Of a stretch of 64,000 bases of DNA, positions 44,894-56,470 are shown piece by piece. The notes under the pieces were generated by a model, which was not told where the DNA came from, made no database searches, and worked only from the letters and a program-made list of their open reading frames with translations. The translations under genes and the position numbers were made by a program. This DNA comes from Cerrena zonata. Its lineage: Eukaryota; Basidiomycota; Agaricomycetes; Polyporales; Cerrenaceae. Where the stretch lies: the NCBI GenBank assembly GCA_038087015.1, contig JASBNA010000022.1:124001-188000 (forward strand), written 5' to 3'. How positions within the stretch are numbered: position 1 is the first letter of the stretch; each line of letters begins with the position of its first letter.

Positions 44894-47800
44894 TTAGATA
44901 GCCAGAGGTTCCGTCCTCGACAGGTTCATGATACCCCGACCGAACCCAGCAGCAACAGCAGCAAATCCACCATCCTTCACTTCCGAAAGATAAACGTCAT
45001 GCTGATCAGCCAGTCTTTCGTTATTCCTGCGAATCTCACGTATCATGCCATGTGAACGAGCACAGTTAGGGCATTCCGTATCATGTTCACCAAGGCATCT
45101 AGAGTTCAGACATTAGAAATCTTTTGCATCTTTACTGTAGGGGCTGTAACGTACCGCTGGTGATAACTGTGGTTACACATAAAGTGAACGCTTGGTAGGT
45201 CGAGTTGCCCCTTGCATGCTGTACATTGGGTGACGTGGAATACTCTAGGATGGTCAGAATCCGACAGTGATTCGACTTGTTTGAGTTTAGTATCCGTTTC
45301 GGTACGGTATGAGTCGATCAGTTTTTGATCCTGTTATGTATTTGTTAGCGTTTGCGAAAGAAAGAAGCATGGCAGTAAAACATACGGTGTCAATCTCATC
45401 CTGCGCTTCCCTGATTCGGGATACCAACCATTGTTTCACTAACCCTACACTCGCAACACCATTTCTGCTCAAAACCTGAACGACACTCAACGGTGGCATG
45501 ATCTTCTCTTCATCAATGTACTCCAGCATCTTCGTCACGTCAGCCGTATGCTTAGATAACAGCTCCGGAGACGAAGTGAGGAATCGCAGAACGAGTGGAT
45601 AGAGGTGAGGATGTTCGACACCATACTGATCCAAACATCGAATGACCTCTGGCGATGCGTTCGAGGCGTCATCTCCACCTTCTCTGTACTTGTCTATCCA
45701 GAAACGGACAACATCCTCGTACATGCCCAATTTCTCCCAAAGGAGAACCAGGCCGAGTGTAAAGTTTTGTGTCGAACAGAGGATCAGAGCATGCGTTGAA
45801 TCACAGGGAATATCCTCGCTCTTCAGGATCTTGAGTGCCTTGTCGATGAAGGCTTGTTTCTTGGACTCCTCCGCAGACATAGCAGAAGACAGGTATAGCT
45901 CCAACAACGTGTTCCAAACAGCCACTTGATCACTTTGTTCCGCTTGAGGATCGGCAAAGGGATCGTTTTCGACGACTACGGGAACGGCACTCTCTTCTAG
46001 TCGTTGTCCCCATCGTTTCAAAGCAACACTCTCAAGGAATTGCACGAACTTTTCCTTGTGGTCGATGAAATGTGGGAAGTAAATTCTAGGTGATGGGCGT
46101 TTGACTGAAGTAACGCGCGCTTGAATAGGGTTCGGTTGTCCGTTCGTAGGAGTTCCAGGTGGAGGAGTTGCAGTTCTGGATTCATGTGGGGAATCTTGCT
46201 GAGAGGAACGATCACCTGCTGGTAGGGCAGGGGCTGACGCAGCAGTAGGTGATACACCTCGATCCCTATTCAGGGCAAGGTAAGATAGGTAAGACGGTCC
46301 ACCACTCGTGCTGGGTTGTCTGCTTGGGAGCCCCTGTGGTTCATCTGTGTCTATCGTGAGCGGCGTCAGACTCGTACAGACATCGATGAGAAGCTCGGTA
46401 GTTTCTTCTGGAAGACTGTTTAGCATGGCACGGCCGTAACGAGCAAGATTACCCTCAGCCTATCAAAGGAACATTTAGATATCAATGCACGAAAGTCATG
46501 ACTGGACCGCTTACCGCTTCGGTACCCATACGTCGAAGATAACTCAATGCATCTTTATAGTTTCCTGCGTCCTCAATTTGGATTTGCAAGTAATCTCGTG
46601 ACGTTCGTATTTTTTAGCCAGGTACGAAGCGTGATCGAAGTATCCTGCTTGTCGGCACACCCGAATAGCAGTGTCCAGATCAAAGGGAAGTTCATTCTTA
46701 TCACCTTCTGAAGATCGTTTCGATTCTGTTTTGATGAAACTGTCTAATCGGGCGACGTCTTTGAGCTTTGTGTAGGTATTCAACAGCAAGGTCGTATGGT
46801 CCGAGTTGGCTAAGCCCTGGGTATGCAGTTCTTGCAAGTAACTCGCGAGGTTATGTATCCGTTGGGCATCAAGTAACTAAGTTAAATATTAGCATAAGTA
46901 TATAAGGGATGCTTATAAGGAAACCCACCTTGCGGATAACGAAGCTAGGTTGAGCATGACCGATCGTCTTCACATATTGTTGTGTCGCGCCATCATATTC
47001 GGCCTTGTTGTAAAGGTGATCACCATATTGTCGATGAATATCAGCAACATGGGATGCATCTAAACCTTGAGTTTTCGCCAGACTCAAAGCAAGTGGGAAT
47101 TGTGACTTGGAGTATAGCATGCTCAACTTTGTCGATGTCGATTTCTCCTCTAGGCATGTAAGCTGTAAACCGCAATCAATTGATTTTAACGTTGAAGTGG
47201 TTCTGCAATGTATACCTTTCCGCTATTAGCAAGCAGATACACCTCATCGAATGCCGAGAAAACTTCTCGTACGCCCTCGGTGAACGTATTTGAGAATGCA
47301 ATAAACTTGTTCTCCAAATCCAGTATGGTTACTTTGGTGATTTCCGCGCTTGCATCTGTGTTTCTTGCAGCAAAGTTACGCACAGTAGCTGAGGCTGCTG
47401 AGCCCGAAGGAGAGAATGGTGGCGAAATGATGACAAGATAGTTCCGGTGTGTATGGATGGATATCTTTTGTCCTGTTGATAATAATTCATAAGCGCAAAC
47501 CCACCATCGACGTCAAAAGGAGACATACCTTCGTATGCATAGCTTGCTCCTCTACTTTCGAGACCACACGCATATACAGCTTCATCTCGTGCAACTAGCA
47601 TATTCATCGCATGCCAGTCCATAGAAGCACACCCAAGTGCACACCCTACTTCGTCTACCAAAGCCGGAGAGCCTCCACTGCCGCGACCAGACGCTTGATA
47701 GCAGAGGACACGATTCGTGGTGACAATGAATAAGTGCATGTTCGGATTCTCGTCATCTGGTTCCCTGAAGCCCAGGCCGGTGATTGGTTCTGCAGGGGAT

Positions 47801-48572
47801 TCATGGATTGTCCGTGGTTTGGGGATTGCGGTCAAGGTGCTTCCACCGGAGAAGATTGACTGATCGAGGTGACGATACAAAATGACAGTACCATCCCCAA
47901 GTCCGACGGCAAGATATGCCAAACCATGTGAGAGCGCTATGGAGGTGACCTTAGGATGAAATGAGCAGTGAGCATTGCATCAGCAACGAAGCTACATACT
48001 GGGTGGGGGCGATTTCCGACTTGGACCTTCGTTGAACGTAGCAGCACAGGTCCATTGGTCTTCTTGTCAACTGCGTTCAAGTCCCACACTTTCAGCAAAG
48101 GTTGTCGAACAGAATCCTCTTCCTATATTAGTAAATCAGTACGAATGCAAGCAAAAGTATGTCTGCGACGTACACCAAGCGTTACGAGAATACCCTTCCT
48201 CTCCGCCATATGCGTGACCCTTCCCGAGCTATGTGCGACCCAGCTTCTAGACATTTCGAAATCCCGGTTTAATGTATACAAGCTTCCATGGATGTCCGCT
48301 ATCGCTGTCCCTAGCGTGGTATGTGTAATGCAGGAGAACTCTGGTGTTTTCTTCTTTACATGTCAGACATACACGAACGTTTAAACAGTAGAACGGCACA
48401 AGCACCTTGAATATCTCAGGGTCATTTGCAAGGTCATGTACATCCTTTACATGAACAGCGTCGAAGAATGTGAACTGTCTCCACTATGAAATACTCAAAT
48501 ATTGAACATGGAAGTATAGTAAACATACGTACTCACAGCTGAGGGAGCGGATTGTACGTCGCGCAAGGCCAT
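44894..48572 (-). CDS. VPS11: Vacuolar protein sorting Vps11 (HOPS/CORVET subunit); apparent one-base frameshift
   Basis: Core tethering subunit for endosome and vacuole fusion, on the cytosolic membrane face. The start MALRDVQSAPS at 48572 leads into WRQFTFFDAVHVKDV, and the N-terminal beta-propeller contains LAYLAVGLGDGTVILYRHLD. The clathrin-repeat region has SMLYSKSQFPLALSLAKTQG, IHRQYGDHLYNKAEYDGATQ, and AEGNLARYGRAMLNSLPEET with TELL. The C-terminal RING-H2 is QCTACKGQLDLPSVHFMCNH, SYHQRC, ECPNC, ending EPLAI at 44894. The frame breaks between KKYERHE and DYLQIQIEDAGN because one base is missing at GAGAT (plus strand about 46595); GAGGAT restores it. An upstream ATG at 48775 (MRQYKFGSN) could form an extra first exon. 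Confidence 0.9.
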
Positions 48573-48984
48573 GGATCTCAGAGGTAGGTTTGCAAAATTA
48601 GGAATAGAAGCTGTAGACAAGATCAATGTTGTGAATCACGCAGTAATATCAAAGCAAAGATATTAAAGTAAGGAACAGGAGACACCCAAGTTGGAGGTGG
48701 TCGCTTGTCAAGCGTGTCGGGCGTTCCAGTAGTGCCATAATAAGGGATGTTACTACCAAATTTGTATTGCCGCATCTAAATATGGCAACAGCCTCTGAGG
48801 GATATATACTTCGGAATCAAGCACATTCTCAGCCCTTCATGTTCATTCCATTTACGTTCACTATTTAGTTTGAGCCCCCAATCCAAATTCATTTCATGAT
48901 ACAACTACAACACCAGATCCATCTCTACAAATAATTAAAGGTCCCTAAGTTCGGGAGAGCAAGGACTGCTTCAAGTTATGATAT
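48573..48984. other. Intergenic region, possible extra VPS11 exon
   Basis: Holds the VPS11 upstream region, including an ATG at 48775 with GTGTCT donor and CTACAG acceptor before SIPNFANLP. It also holds the 3' untranslated end of the secreted repeat-protein gene. Confidence 0.4.
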
Positions 48985-49928
48985 CTATGCGTGTGGCTTG
49001 CTGACTGTGGCACCCTTAACCTGGGCTTGGACCTTAGGCGCAGCTGCTTTACTAGCTACGGGTGCAGGTGTCTTAGCCTTAGCAGCTTTCGTGGCATTCG
49101 GCAATCTCAGCTTCTTGCTACCCTTTTTGTGGCCTTTCTTGTGACCATGGCTCTTCTTTCGACCGTGTTGACCGTGAGCCTTCTTGTGTCGTGCCTCAAG
49201 ATCGAATCTAGAGGAAGAATATAAATATCAGAATCCAAAATGGGCAACAGGAATACTGTTAATTACCCTTCATCACGGGCAATAGCAAAGTTCGGGTGTT
49301 CACTGATCCACTTGCCCAACGCCGGTGTGATCTGAGAGCTAATGACCCGTTTGGCAAGTCTGGAAAAAGGTGAGTTTTTGGAATGAAAATAGGAAAGTAT
49401 CACTTACTCTTCATCACGAGCGATGGCAGTGCCTCGGTGTTCACTTATAAACTTAACCAATGCAGGGTTGATCGGAGTGGTGGCAAATCTTTTCGCAAGT
49501 CTGGAAGAACTGTTAGTAAGTACGACACAAATCAAGATGGGATTACTTACTCATCATCACGAGCCTCCAAATCCATAGTCACATCACGAGCGATCTGAGG
49601 GTGGTGACGGACTAGTTGAGCCAGTGTCAGCCGTTTCATGATTCTAAAGACGAGGTTAGCTGATAGGTCTTAGACTACTAGGTCCAGTAACACTCACTCC
49701 GCCTCAGCCCTGCGAACAAGAGATTCGCTGGAAGACGGCTCGCGCGTCGCGATAAGGGGGGAGCCAAAGTGAGGACCGCGTAAAATTCCATCTCTAGATA
49801 ATCAAAAGGATGATCAGTGGGATCGATTTTAAGATCGATGATGCTAGTACTCACATTGGGGCAAAGGCAAAAGCAGGAACAGAGGAAGCGACAGCAACAG
49901 CAACAGCAAAAACGGAAGAAAGACGCAT
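48985..49928 (-). CDS. Secreted exon-repeat protein with Lys-Arg sites, Kex2-type peptide precursor candidate
   Basis: Exons on the minus strand: 49855-49928, 49698-49793, 49551-49643, 49408-49500, 49267-49359, 48985-49207; 223 residues in frame. MRLSSVFAVAVAVASSVPAF is a signal peptide. Exons 3, 4 and 5 are each exactly 93 nt, all bounded by phase-2 introns, and each encodes one unit: EIMKR-LTLAQLVRHHPQIARD, ELAKR-FATTPINPALVKFISE, ELAKR-VISSQITPALGKWISE, the last two ending IARDE. Each unit starts with a dibasic KR that Kex2-like proteases cut after, which would release peptides of about 26-31 residues. The last exon encodes a His/Lys-rich stretch (HKKAHGQHGRKKSHGHKKG) and an Ala/Pro/Lys tail. 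I do not recognise the family. Function as a peptide precursor is inferred; a structural wall protein is the alternative. Confidence 0.75.
49267..49643 (-). repeat. Three tandem 93-nt symmetric exons
   Basis: Exons 49551-49643, 49408-49500 and 49267-49359 have equal length and phase. The last two start ACTTGC and end GATGAAG, and the introns between them start GTAAGT and end TCCAG. This indicates duplication of an exon with its intron edges. Confidence 0.85.
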
Positions 49929-50032
49929 GTTGAATCAAAGCAATGTGTAGGTGAAGATTACTCGTAAAGTCGTAAAGGAAGTGACGTTGAATATGAAGAT
50001 TGTAGTCGTAAAATGAAACGTAAATGTTGGCT

Positions 50033-50089
50033 ACAAATTAGGTGGGCTCAGTAAGTCTCGATGCATACAGTTAATAGATACAGTGCTCA
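50033..50089 (-). other. Probable 5'UTR intron of the exon-repeat gene
   Basis: On the minus strand GTGAGCACTG begins and TTTGTAG ends a 57-nt interval about 105 bp before the ATG, in the same size class as the coding introns. Confidence 0.45.
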
Positions 50090-50165
50090 CCAACCAGCAC
50101 CAGCACTTGAAAATGAATTGAAATGAGCGAAAGGGCTGAAGTCTGTCACCTCAAACACACAGGCC

Positions 50166-50171
50166 TTTATA
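50166..50171 (-). promoter_or_regulatory. TATA box of the exon-repeat gene
   Basis: On the minus strand cagTATAAAggcc, 238 bp upstream of the ATG and upstream of the candidate 5'UTR intron. A strong core promoter fits a highly expressed secreted product. Confidence 0.5.
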
Positions 50172-51031
50172 CTGTTTGTTGACATGGTGTTTTTGCAATT
50201 AAGGGGGCGCCGTGGCTGAAAAGCGATGAATCCAGATCAACGGTGTACATCAAAAGCGCATGAATCACCTCCAGTTGATCGTCGTTTGACACATTCTCCA
50301 AGGGAGACCACCCAGATCAGTAAACCTATATGTTGACGCCTTCAGTGTGAGAACGTCGGAGCATTACCTATGCGTATTACATGCCCTATACGCAATATTT
50401 TCAAGCTATTGTAATGATAATCAAGGTAAGGTGAGCAGAAGCTTGACTGTTACAAAAATGCCATCACTACCACGCCGCAAATTTGGTGCTGGACAATAGC
50501 CGAGCATGCACAAACGTTGGATATTGATCCGCGTATCGTTATAAGGTACCTGAGGAGCGAGCTGAAGGACACACTTGATTGCAATATTGTATAAGCACAC
50601 AACGGTAACTTGGTAGATTGATATGAAGGCCAGAATATGGACCATGGTGAGAGTCGAGGCTCTAGAAAATGATCAATATTCAACAAGCATCAGCCTGAGA
50701 CAATAGCGACAGCGACGGAATAGGTTTTTGGATATAGTATTTGTATTTCCTCAACAGTAAGTATGGTCTGAGTATGCGACAATATTATGCAACGAGTCGG
50801 ATAAGGTAGCGTACAAGTACTACTTAGTTACAACCAGGCCCGTAACGTTAACGATCGAGCTTGAAAACTACTGATCGATCGAACGATACTGGTCTATGGC
50901 CGGGATACTGACGGCAGAGTACACTTACGCTAACATCCGAGTCATTCACACAGTAACCATGGACGTGATGGTTCATTTCCCGTTGTTTCTGCATACAACT
51001 ACATTATCAACCCCCTCTACGGGACTCCAAA
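50172..51031. other. Intergenic region
   Basis: Divergent upstream region of the exon-repeat gene and the F-box/pseudokinase gene. Overlapping minus-strand ORFs of 74-78 codons at 50421-50686 show no family features. No gene is called. Confidence 0.45.
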
Positions 51032-53386
51032 ATGTCGGAAGGAGATCTAACACGACGACTCGGACTCGGAGATACTCCGTCATTACTTCCATTCGATATA
51101 GTGGTCCAGATAGGACGAGCCCTACAGTTCCAAATGTCTGACAATCTCATTCGATATCTTGACAGACAGGTCGATATCCATGCTCTCCTCTCAACTCAAC
51201 ACACACTGTCAACCTGGTGCCTGGTATGTCGTATGTGGTATGACGCACTGAGCCCTGTGCTGCTCAGAAATGTTGTTCTATACCAGCATAAGCAAGCTTC
51301 ACGACTTAGCCGTATCCTTCGCCAAAAGGGACAATACACTGATACCATTGTACTGGACTGCGCCCAGTCAGCCAATTTGTGGACGCATATAGGGACGATG
51401 ACGAATCTCCGAAGCCTAACTACACTGGTAATCACTTACCTGGATCCATCCTCGGTACACCCAAATTTTTCCAAGGTTCTGAGTGTATTGCGTAGGATGT
51501 CATCTTACTGCAAGATTTACATTTTGGAGGTCAACTATAGGTCACTATTGCAGGTTTCCAAGATACTGAATGTCCTTCCTCCATTTGGGAACACTGTGCC
51601 TGGACGACCATCGTTTCCGATCACGATAAGGCCACTGCACAAGCCCGTGGATGGGGTAGTAGGATACACAGGTCACCTGCTTTTCCACGCACTTCAGAAA
51701 GATGCGTATGCGGACTGGAAACGAATGGACCTGGACTTCCGTGGGTTTATGAGAACCGATCACCACGATGACGAAGACCAACAAGTAGCCATGCTTGTGA
51801 ATAACTCATTGAAAATACTAGAACAACGTCTCGGCTTCGTCAAGCTGATTCGGTTCGATTCAATCTATTTTCCCAATGCCCGGAAGAATGTAAGTCATCA
51901 CGAGGGTTGAATATTCTATAGATAACATCTATAATTTGTGTCCATTGGACCAGCTCGATACGCTGCTATCTATCCTGCTACCGCTGCTCCAGGGAAAAGC
52001 CTTTGTATCAGGAACAGCTCATCAGCATGAGGTTATCTCAGAAGCCATATTTCGACTCCTATGGAACTATCACCCTTGTTTATCGCCCACTGGGGCCTCC
52101 ACGACACCACCAAACATAGATGGCGTACTAGCGCGATCACTAATAAATTGTTTGCAATCAGTAAGTTCAAATCCAATCACATGGTTCAGGAATATTGACC
52201 GACGAATGTAACGAGTTCGTCGATATCTTCGAACATTCGCTTTATCACAACGTTCGCCGAGCTTTCGTACTTTACCTTGCCGAGTTATGCTGGATAACGG
52301 GAACGATCCCTCAAAGTATGGATCTCGATGTCGAATACACTTCGTCAGACCCTTTCGCAATTGGTCATAGCTCAGATATCTTCAAAGCAACATGGCAAGG
52401 TCAAATTGTGGCTGTGAAGTCCATCCGTGGATCTCCTGACAGAGAGTCAGCCTCCAACGATGTACGTGTGTGGCCTCTTTTCGTTGCGTCCATCAGAAAT
52501 GAAAATTGAAAACATGCTTTCATAGCTATTCTGTCATGAAGTTGTCACTTGGCGACAGCTTCGACACGAGAATATTCTCACTCTAATCGGGACCTGTAGT
52601 CCTAGAAGCGCAGGTCTCCTCCCTTGCTTGGTGTATCCGATGTATTCGACTGGTAATATCAATATACGACAAGCCCTGGACCTGTGGTCAGTCGAAGTAA
52701 AACAACTGGAAGATTGGGTACGTCAACGTAGAATATTCACGATGCGCTCATCTTCAATATCTTGTATGGATAGCTCTATCAAATTGCTAGAGGAGTGGAG
52801 TATTTACATAGCGAGAACGTCGTTCACGACGCCATTCGAGGAGTAAGTATCTACCGTCGATCCTCTTCTATTCAATTTTTACACCAACTTGCATTTACAC
52901 TAGAATAACATTATAATCACTGATAACCACTGCGTCAAAATAGACAATTTCGGTTTCTCGAAATTGTTTAGAACACCCGGGTTCCCTTCCATTCCGACTT
53001 ACGGCGGTTCAGTCCGCTGGATGCCACCAGAGCTACTTAATGAGTATGCCAACGCCGTACCGAATACGACATCAGACGTCTATTCGTTTGCATGTACATC
53101 TGTCGAAGTAAGCCATCTCTTACTTTACAATAGCAACGGGCTCATGACTGGTATGATTTAGCTGTACACACGAGATCGACCTTTCCCAGAGGTGCCTACG
53201 GAGACGGAGGTGATAACTCAAATAGTCAATGGTGCTCGACCTTCACGACCATCTGCATTATCTTGGAAAACGATGAGTAAACAGCTGTGGCAACTCCTCG
53301 AGAGATGCTGGGATCGAGATGATGACAAACGCCCCACTATGAAGGAAGTAGTATTCGAATTATCGAAACCTGATTGGCGTCAGTAG
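51032..53386 (+). CDS. F-box protein fused to a TKL-like pseudokinase domain
   Basis: Exons 51032-51889, 51954-52160, 52216-52461, 52526-52717, 52774-52842, 52904-53107 and 53162-53386 are all phase 0 and join to 666 residues. The N-terminal F-box is LLPFDIVVQIGRAL ... STWCLVCRMWYDALSPVLL, then a leucine-rich middle. The kinase domain has a degenerate glycine loop (IGHSSDIFKATW), VAVKSIRGS with the lysine, LRHENILTLIGTC and GVEYLHSENVVH. The catalytic loop is HDAIRGNNII, where relatives have HGDLKGAN, so the catalytic Asp is Ala. The metal site reads IDNFGF instead of ADFGL, so that Asp is Asn. RWMPPEL, DVYSFACTSVELYT and RCWDRDDDKRPTM complete the fold. Fusion rests on frame continuity. The intron at 52161-52215 has a weak GAG acceptor, so two adjacent genes are possible. 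Confidence 0.65.
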
Positions 53387-53631
53387 AAATAAGAGACCTG
53401 ATCATAAAGTAGAGTCGATGACATGGTGGTATGTAAATATGTCAATGTTATATTTCGAAGACCCAAGACGAATGCTAACATTCGATGTGCAGGATCACGC
53501 ATAGTCGGATATCGATCGATTGTGGAGAGGAATAAAACTTTGTACACCAACTGACCTGTGTACGAGGAAGACATCGTACAAACAAGATATCATTGTACTT
53601 CAGTTTCCTTTGGATCGAACCCAATCTATCT
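53387..53631. other. 3' region of the F-box/pseudokinase gene
   Basis: No coding features. Confidence 0.4.
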
Positions 53632-54640
53632 CATGATGGAACGAGCTTCGTGTCGATGATAACACACCAGTTCATCTTTTCCCCAAAGCCATAATCCAAA
53701 AAAAAACGATACCAAAAACCGAGCAGATTCGTAATCCCCGAAGCCAGAACATTATAGCGTTCTACTCCGCGGCTTAGGTGCTCTTCGAAATTGTTCCCAT
53801 TTCGAAGGATCTCAATATCACTTCTTCACCAATATAGAAGCCAATGGAATCATGCCATCCCTAAACAACTTTGTTGGCGAAGATACCATGCCCATCGGTA
53901 ACTGTACGTGCTGCCCGACAGAGCTCTTCATGCCACATATGACTACGAGAGATATCCCCAATACTGCGGGAAAGGAGTTTTCCAATCTGGAAAGTTGCAA
54001 AACACCAGAAATCTCGCTGCAGAATCCCACCCGGATTAGTAGGCAGGTTGTATGGAGTTTAAGATCTTAGCGATTTCAAGTTACAAGTCCACCATTTGAT
54101 CTGCCATAAATTAGCTGAACTGTAAACAATTTACTACGCCATATTTATCTACGGAAAGAAAGTAGTACTGACTCGGAGTGTGTCCTACGTGTACCCTAAC
54201 TTTTCTACCTTTCCGATCATTTAGGCTTGTCACTAGCACTGTGTTGCCATTTCTTCCTATACTTGTACTTCGTTGCCAGGCCAGTGGTTTCCTGAGTCTT
54301 AGATGTGCATATTACTCGTCGTACCTATGAGATGGGCACCTGTAGACTTACTCCCTTGCTCTCTGCTCGGTGTGTGTGGGCCAAGGGACGTCAACGAGTT
54401 GACTGGGGACTTGATCATGTCACAACGGATTACTACTACCTATGACGGAGTCGAGGACTGGTAGGGACTGGTACCTCCAGGTTGTCGTAACTGATTACGA
54501 TCTAGTCGAGGGTCGTTATTCATTAGTTCACAATCAATCCCTCTCGAGGTCAAGAGCAGCAGAATCAAGACTTGGGGACCTCGGACGTGGGGGATAAGTT
54601 CAATCATGAACTATAGATCTAGACGAAATCGACCCTAGAT
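53632..54640. repeat. Diverged noncoding tandem duplication, unit 1
   Basis: Shares ordered blocks with 54648-55470: cataatccaaaaaa, gataccaaaaaccgag, ctccgcggcttag, cttagatgtgcatatta, acaatcaatccctctcgag, and atgaactatagatc. Offsets shrink from about 1000 to 830 bp because of indels. No open frame is conserved between the units. Confidence 0.8.
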
Positions 54641-54647
54641 GGGTTTC

Positions 54648-55475
54648 TCATGATGGAATGTGCTTCTTTTCTTCCAAAGCCATCATGATAATCCAAAAAA
54701 ACTGATACCAAAAACCGAGTCGATTCGTAATGCTCGAAACTGGAGCATTATAGCATTCAACTCCGCGGCTTAGCTGCTCTTCGAGATTGTCCCCATCTCG
54801 AAGGATCTCAATACCACAGTAGCTTGTTTCACCATTATAGAAGTCAATGGGATTCTATCGTCCCCCAAACGATTTCATTGGCGACAAACAGGATACTATG
54901 CCCTTAGGTAACCGTACGTGCTCTCCATGCCGTATATAATTGCGAGAGAGATCTCCAACATGAAGAGAAGGGAGGTTATGGACCTCGAAAGCTGCAAGAC
55001 ACTAGAAATCTCGTTACAGAATCCTACCCGGGTGGCAGGTTGTATGGAGGCTTAGGGCCTTCAAGTTAGTGACTCGCAAGTCGACCGTCTGACCTGACAT
55101 GTCATAAATTAGCTGAACTGTAAACAAATACACTATATTTGTCTGCAGAAAGGAAAGTAGACTTTTTCTCCCCTTTTCGATTAGGCTTGTCACCGTCTTG
55201 TCCTTTCTTTCTGGGCTTGCACTTCGGTTTCCAGGTAGTGATTTCCTGAGCCTTAGATGTGCATATTATTCGCCGTACCTATACATTGACCCCTCTTGCT
55301 TCTGTTGCTGACTCCTATGTGAATTGGGAGACGTCAACGGTACGAGTGTTGCTTGTGATCAGCTCACAATCAATCCCTCTCGAGCTCAAGAGCAGAATCA
55401 AGACTCGGAACCAAGAACATAAAGACTAAGTTCAATCATGAACTATAGATCCAGACGAAATCAACCCTGGATGAC
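54648..55475. repeat. Diverged noncoding tandem duplication, unit 2
   Basis: The second unit of the same duplication, slightly shorter than unit 1. The conserved parts are spread along the whole unit. No coding or RNA-gene signature was recognised. Confidence 0.8.
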
Positions 55476-56470
55476 CTTGATGTGTATCATATCACAAGTC
55501 GTGATTACTGAACGATCTGTTTGAGCTCTATCACGACAAGAGTGTGGTTCCGGCCTACAAACGACGAATATATCCTATGCGGAGAAGTGAAAACCCACAT
55601 CGCTGCGCCGTAGCCTTCCTATGAGAAGTGCCGCTGAAAAGAAGTGAAACCTATTACAGCAAGGACACCTGCACCCAAATATCATTAACTTTAGACGGGG
55701 GAAATGATACATGTGACTTTCTATACACTTGCCGCACAACCAAGAGCCTACCAAGACCCCAGAGAGAGGGAGAAGGAAGGCATATCGATCATCGAATTTG
55801 ATGTATCTGGTCGCGGGAGTATTATGCAGTATGGGATGACATGCGTATTCAGACCTTTAGATGTGTGTGTGGATGATCAATTTCACCGCAGTGCAATGAA
55901 GTTGATTCTTGGTGGGCATGCATCAGCCTCGTGAAGGATGTTGTGTGCTGAAACTGAGTTCAGTGGCAGTTGATCATCGAATTTGATGTATGAGTGAATA
56001 GAGGTGGTCTCAGGGCTAGGGATGACTTGACTGTTCATCATGTTCCTTGGGTGGGTGAGATGTAGAGAGGCTCTGGGCACGAGTTCCAAGTTCCAAGCAA
56101 AACTTGTCCTCATAGATTTGAGGGAAGCATCCTTGCGTCAAAAACGTTTCCGAGTGCAAGTTATGCATATCAATGGAATTCACGGAAGTATTCCATGTAG
56201 AGGTGCAGATCCCGCGTAAGTGTACCTGAGTAGATATGAAGAGATCAAAATCCGAAGGCATTCCTGTGCAAGACGGGACGAGATAGCGAGCGTTTCGTGG
56301 GTGACAGATCGTTGACCGAACCATCGACCGGGGTCTAACAGATCCCAACAGATAGACCGAGATAGGCCAAAGAATGCAAGCTATTACACAATACACACGG
56401 TATTTGAAGTGTATTATATCATATTCCACTGTCAACCTTGAGCTTTTTGGCGCATCGAAAGAGATTAAAT
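55476..56470. other. Intergenic region with a short direct repeat
   Basis: No convincing gene. A perfect 20-bp direct repeat occurs at 55787-55806 and 55972-55991 (core atcgaatttgatgtat). ORFs here are short and unrelated to known families. Confidence 0.45.
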
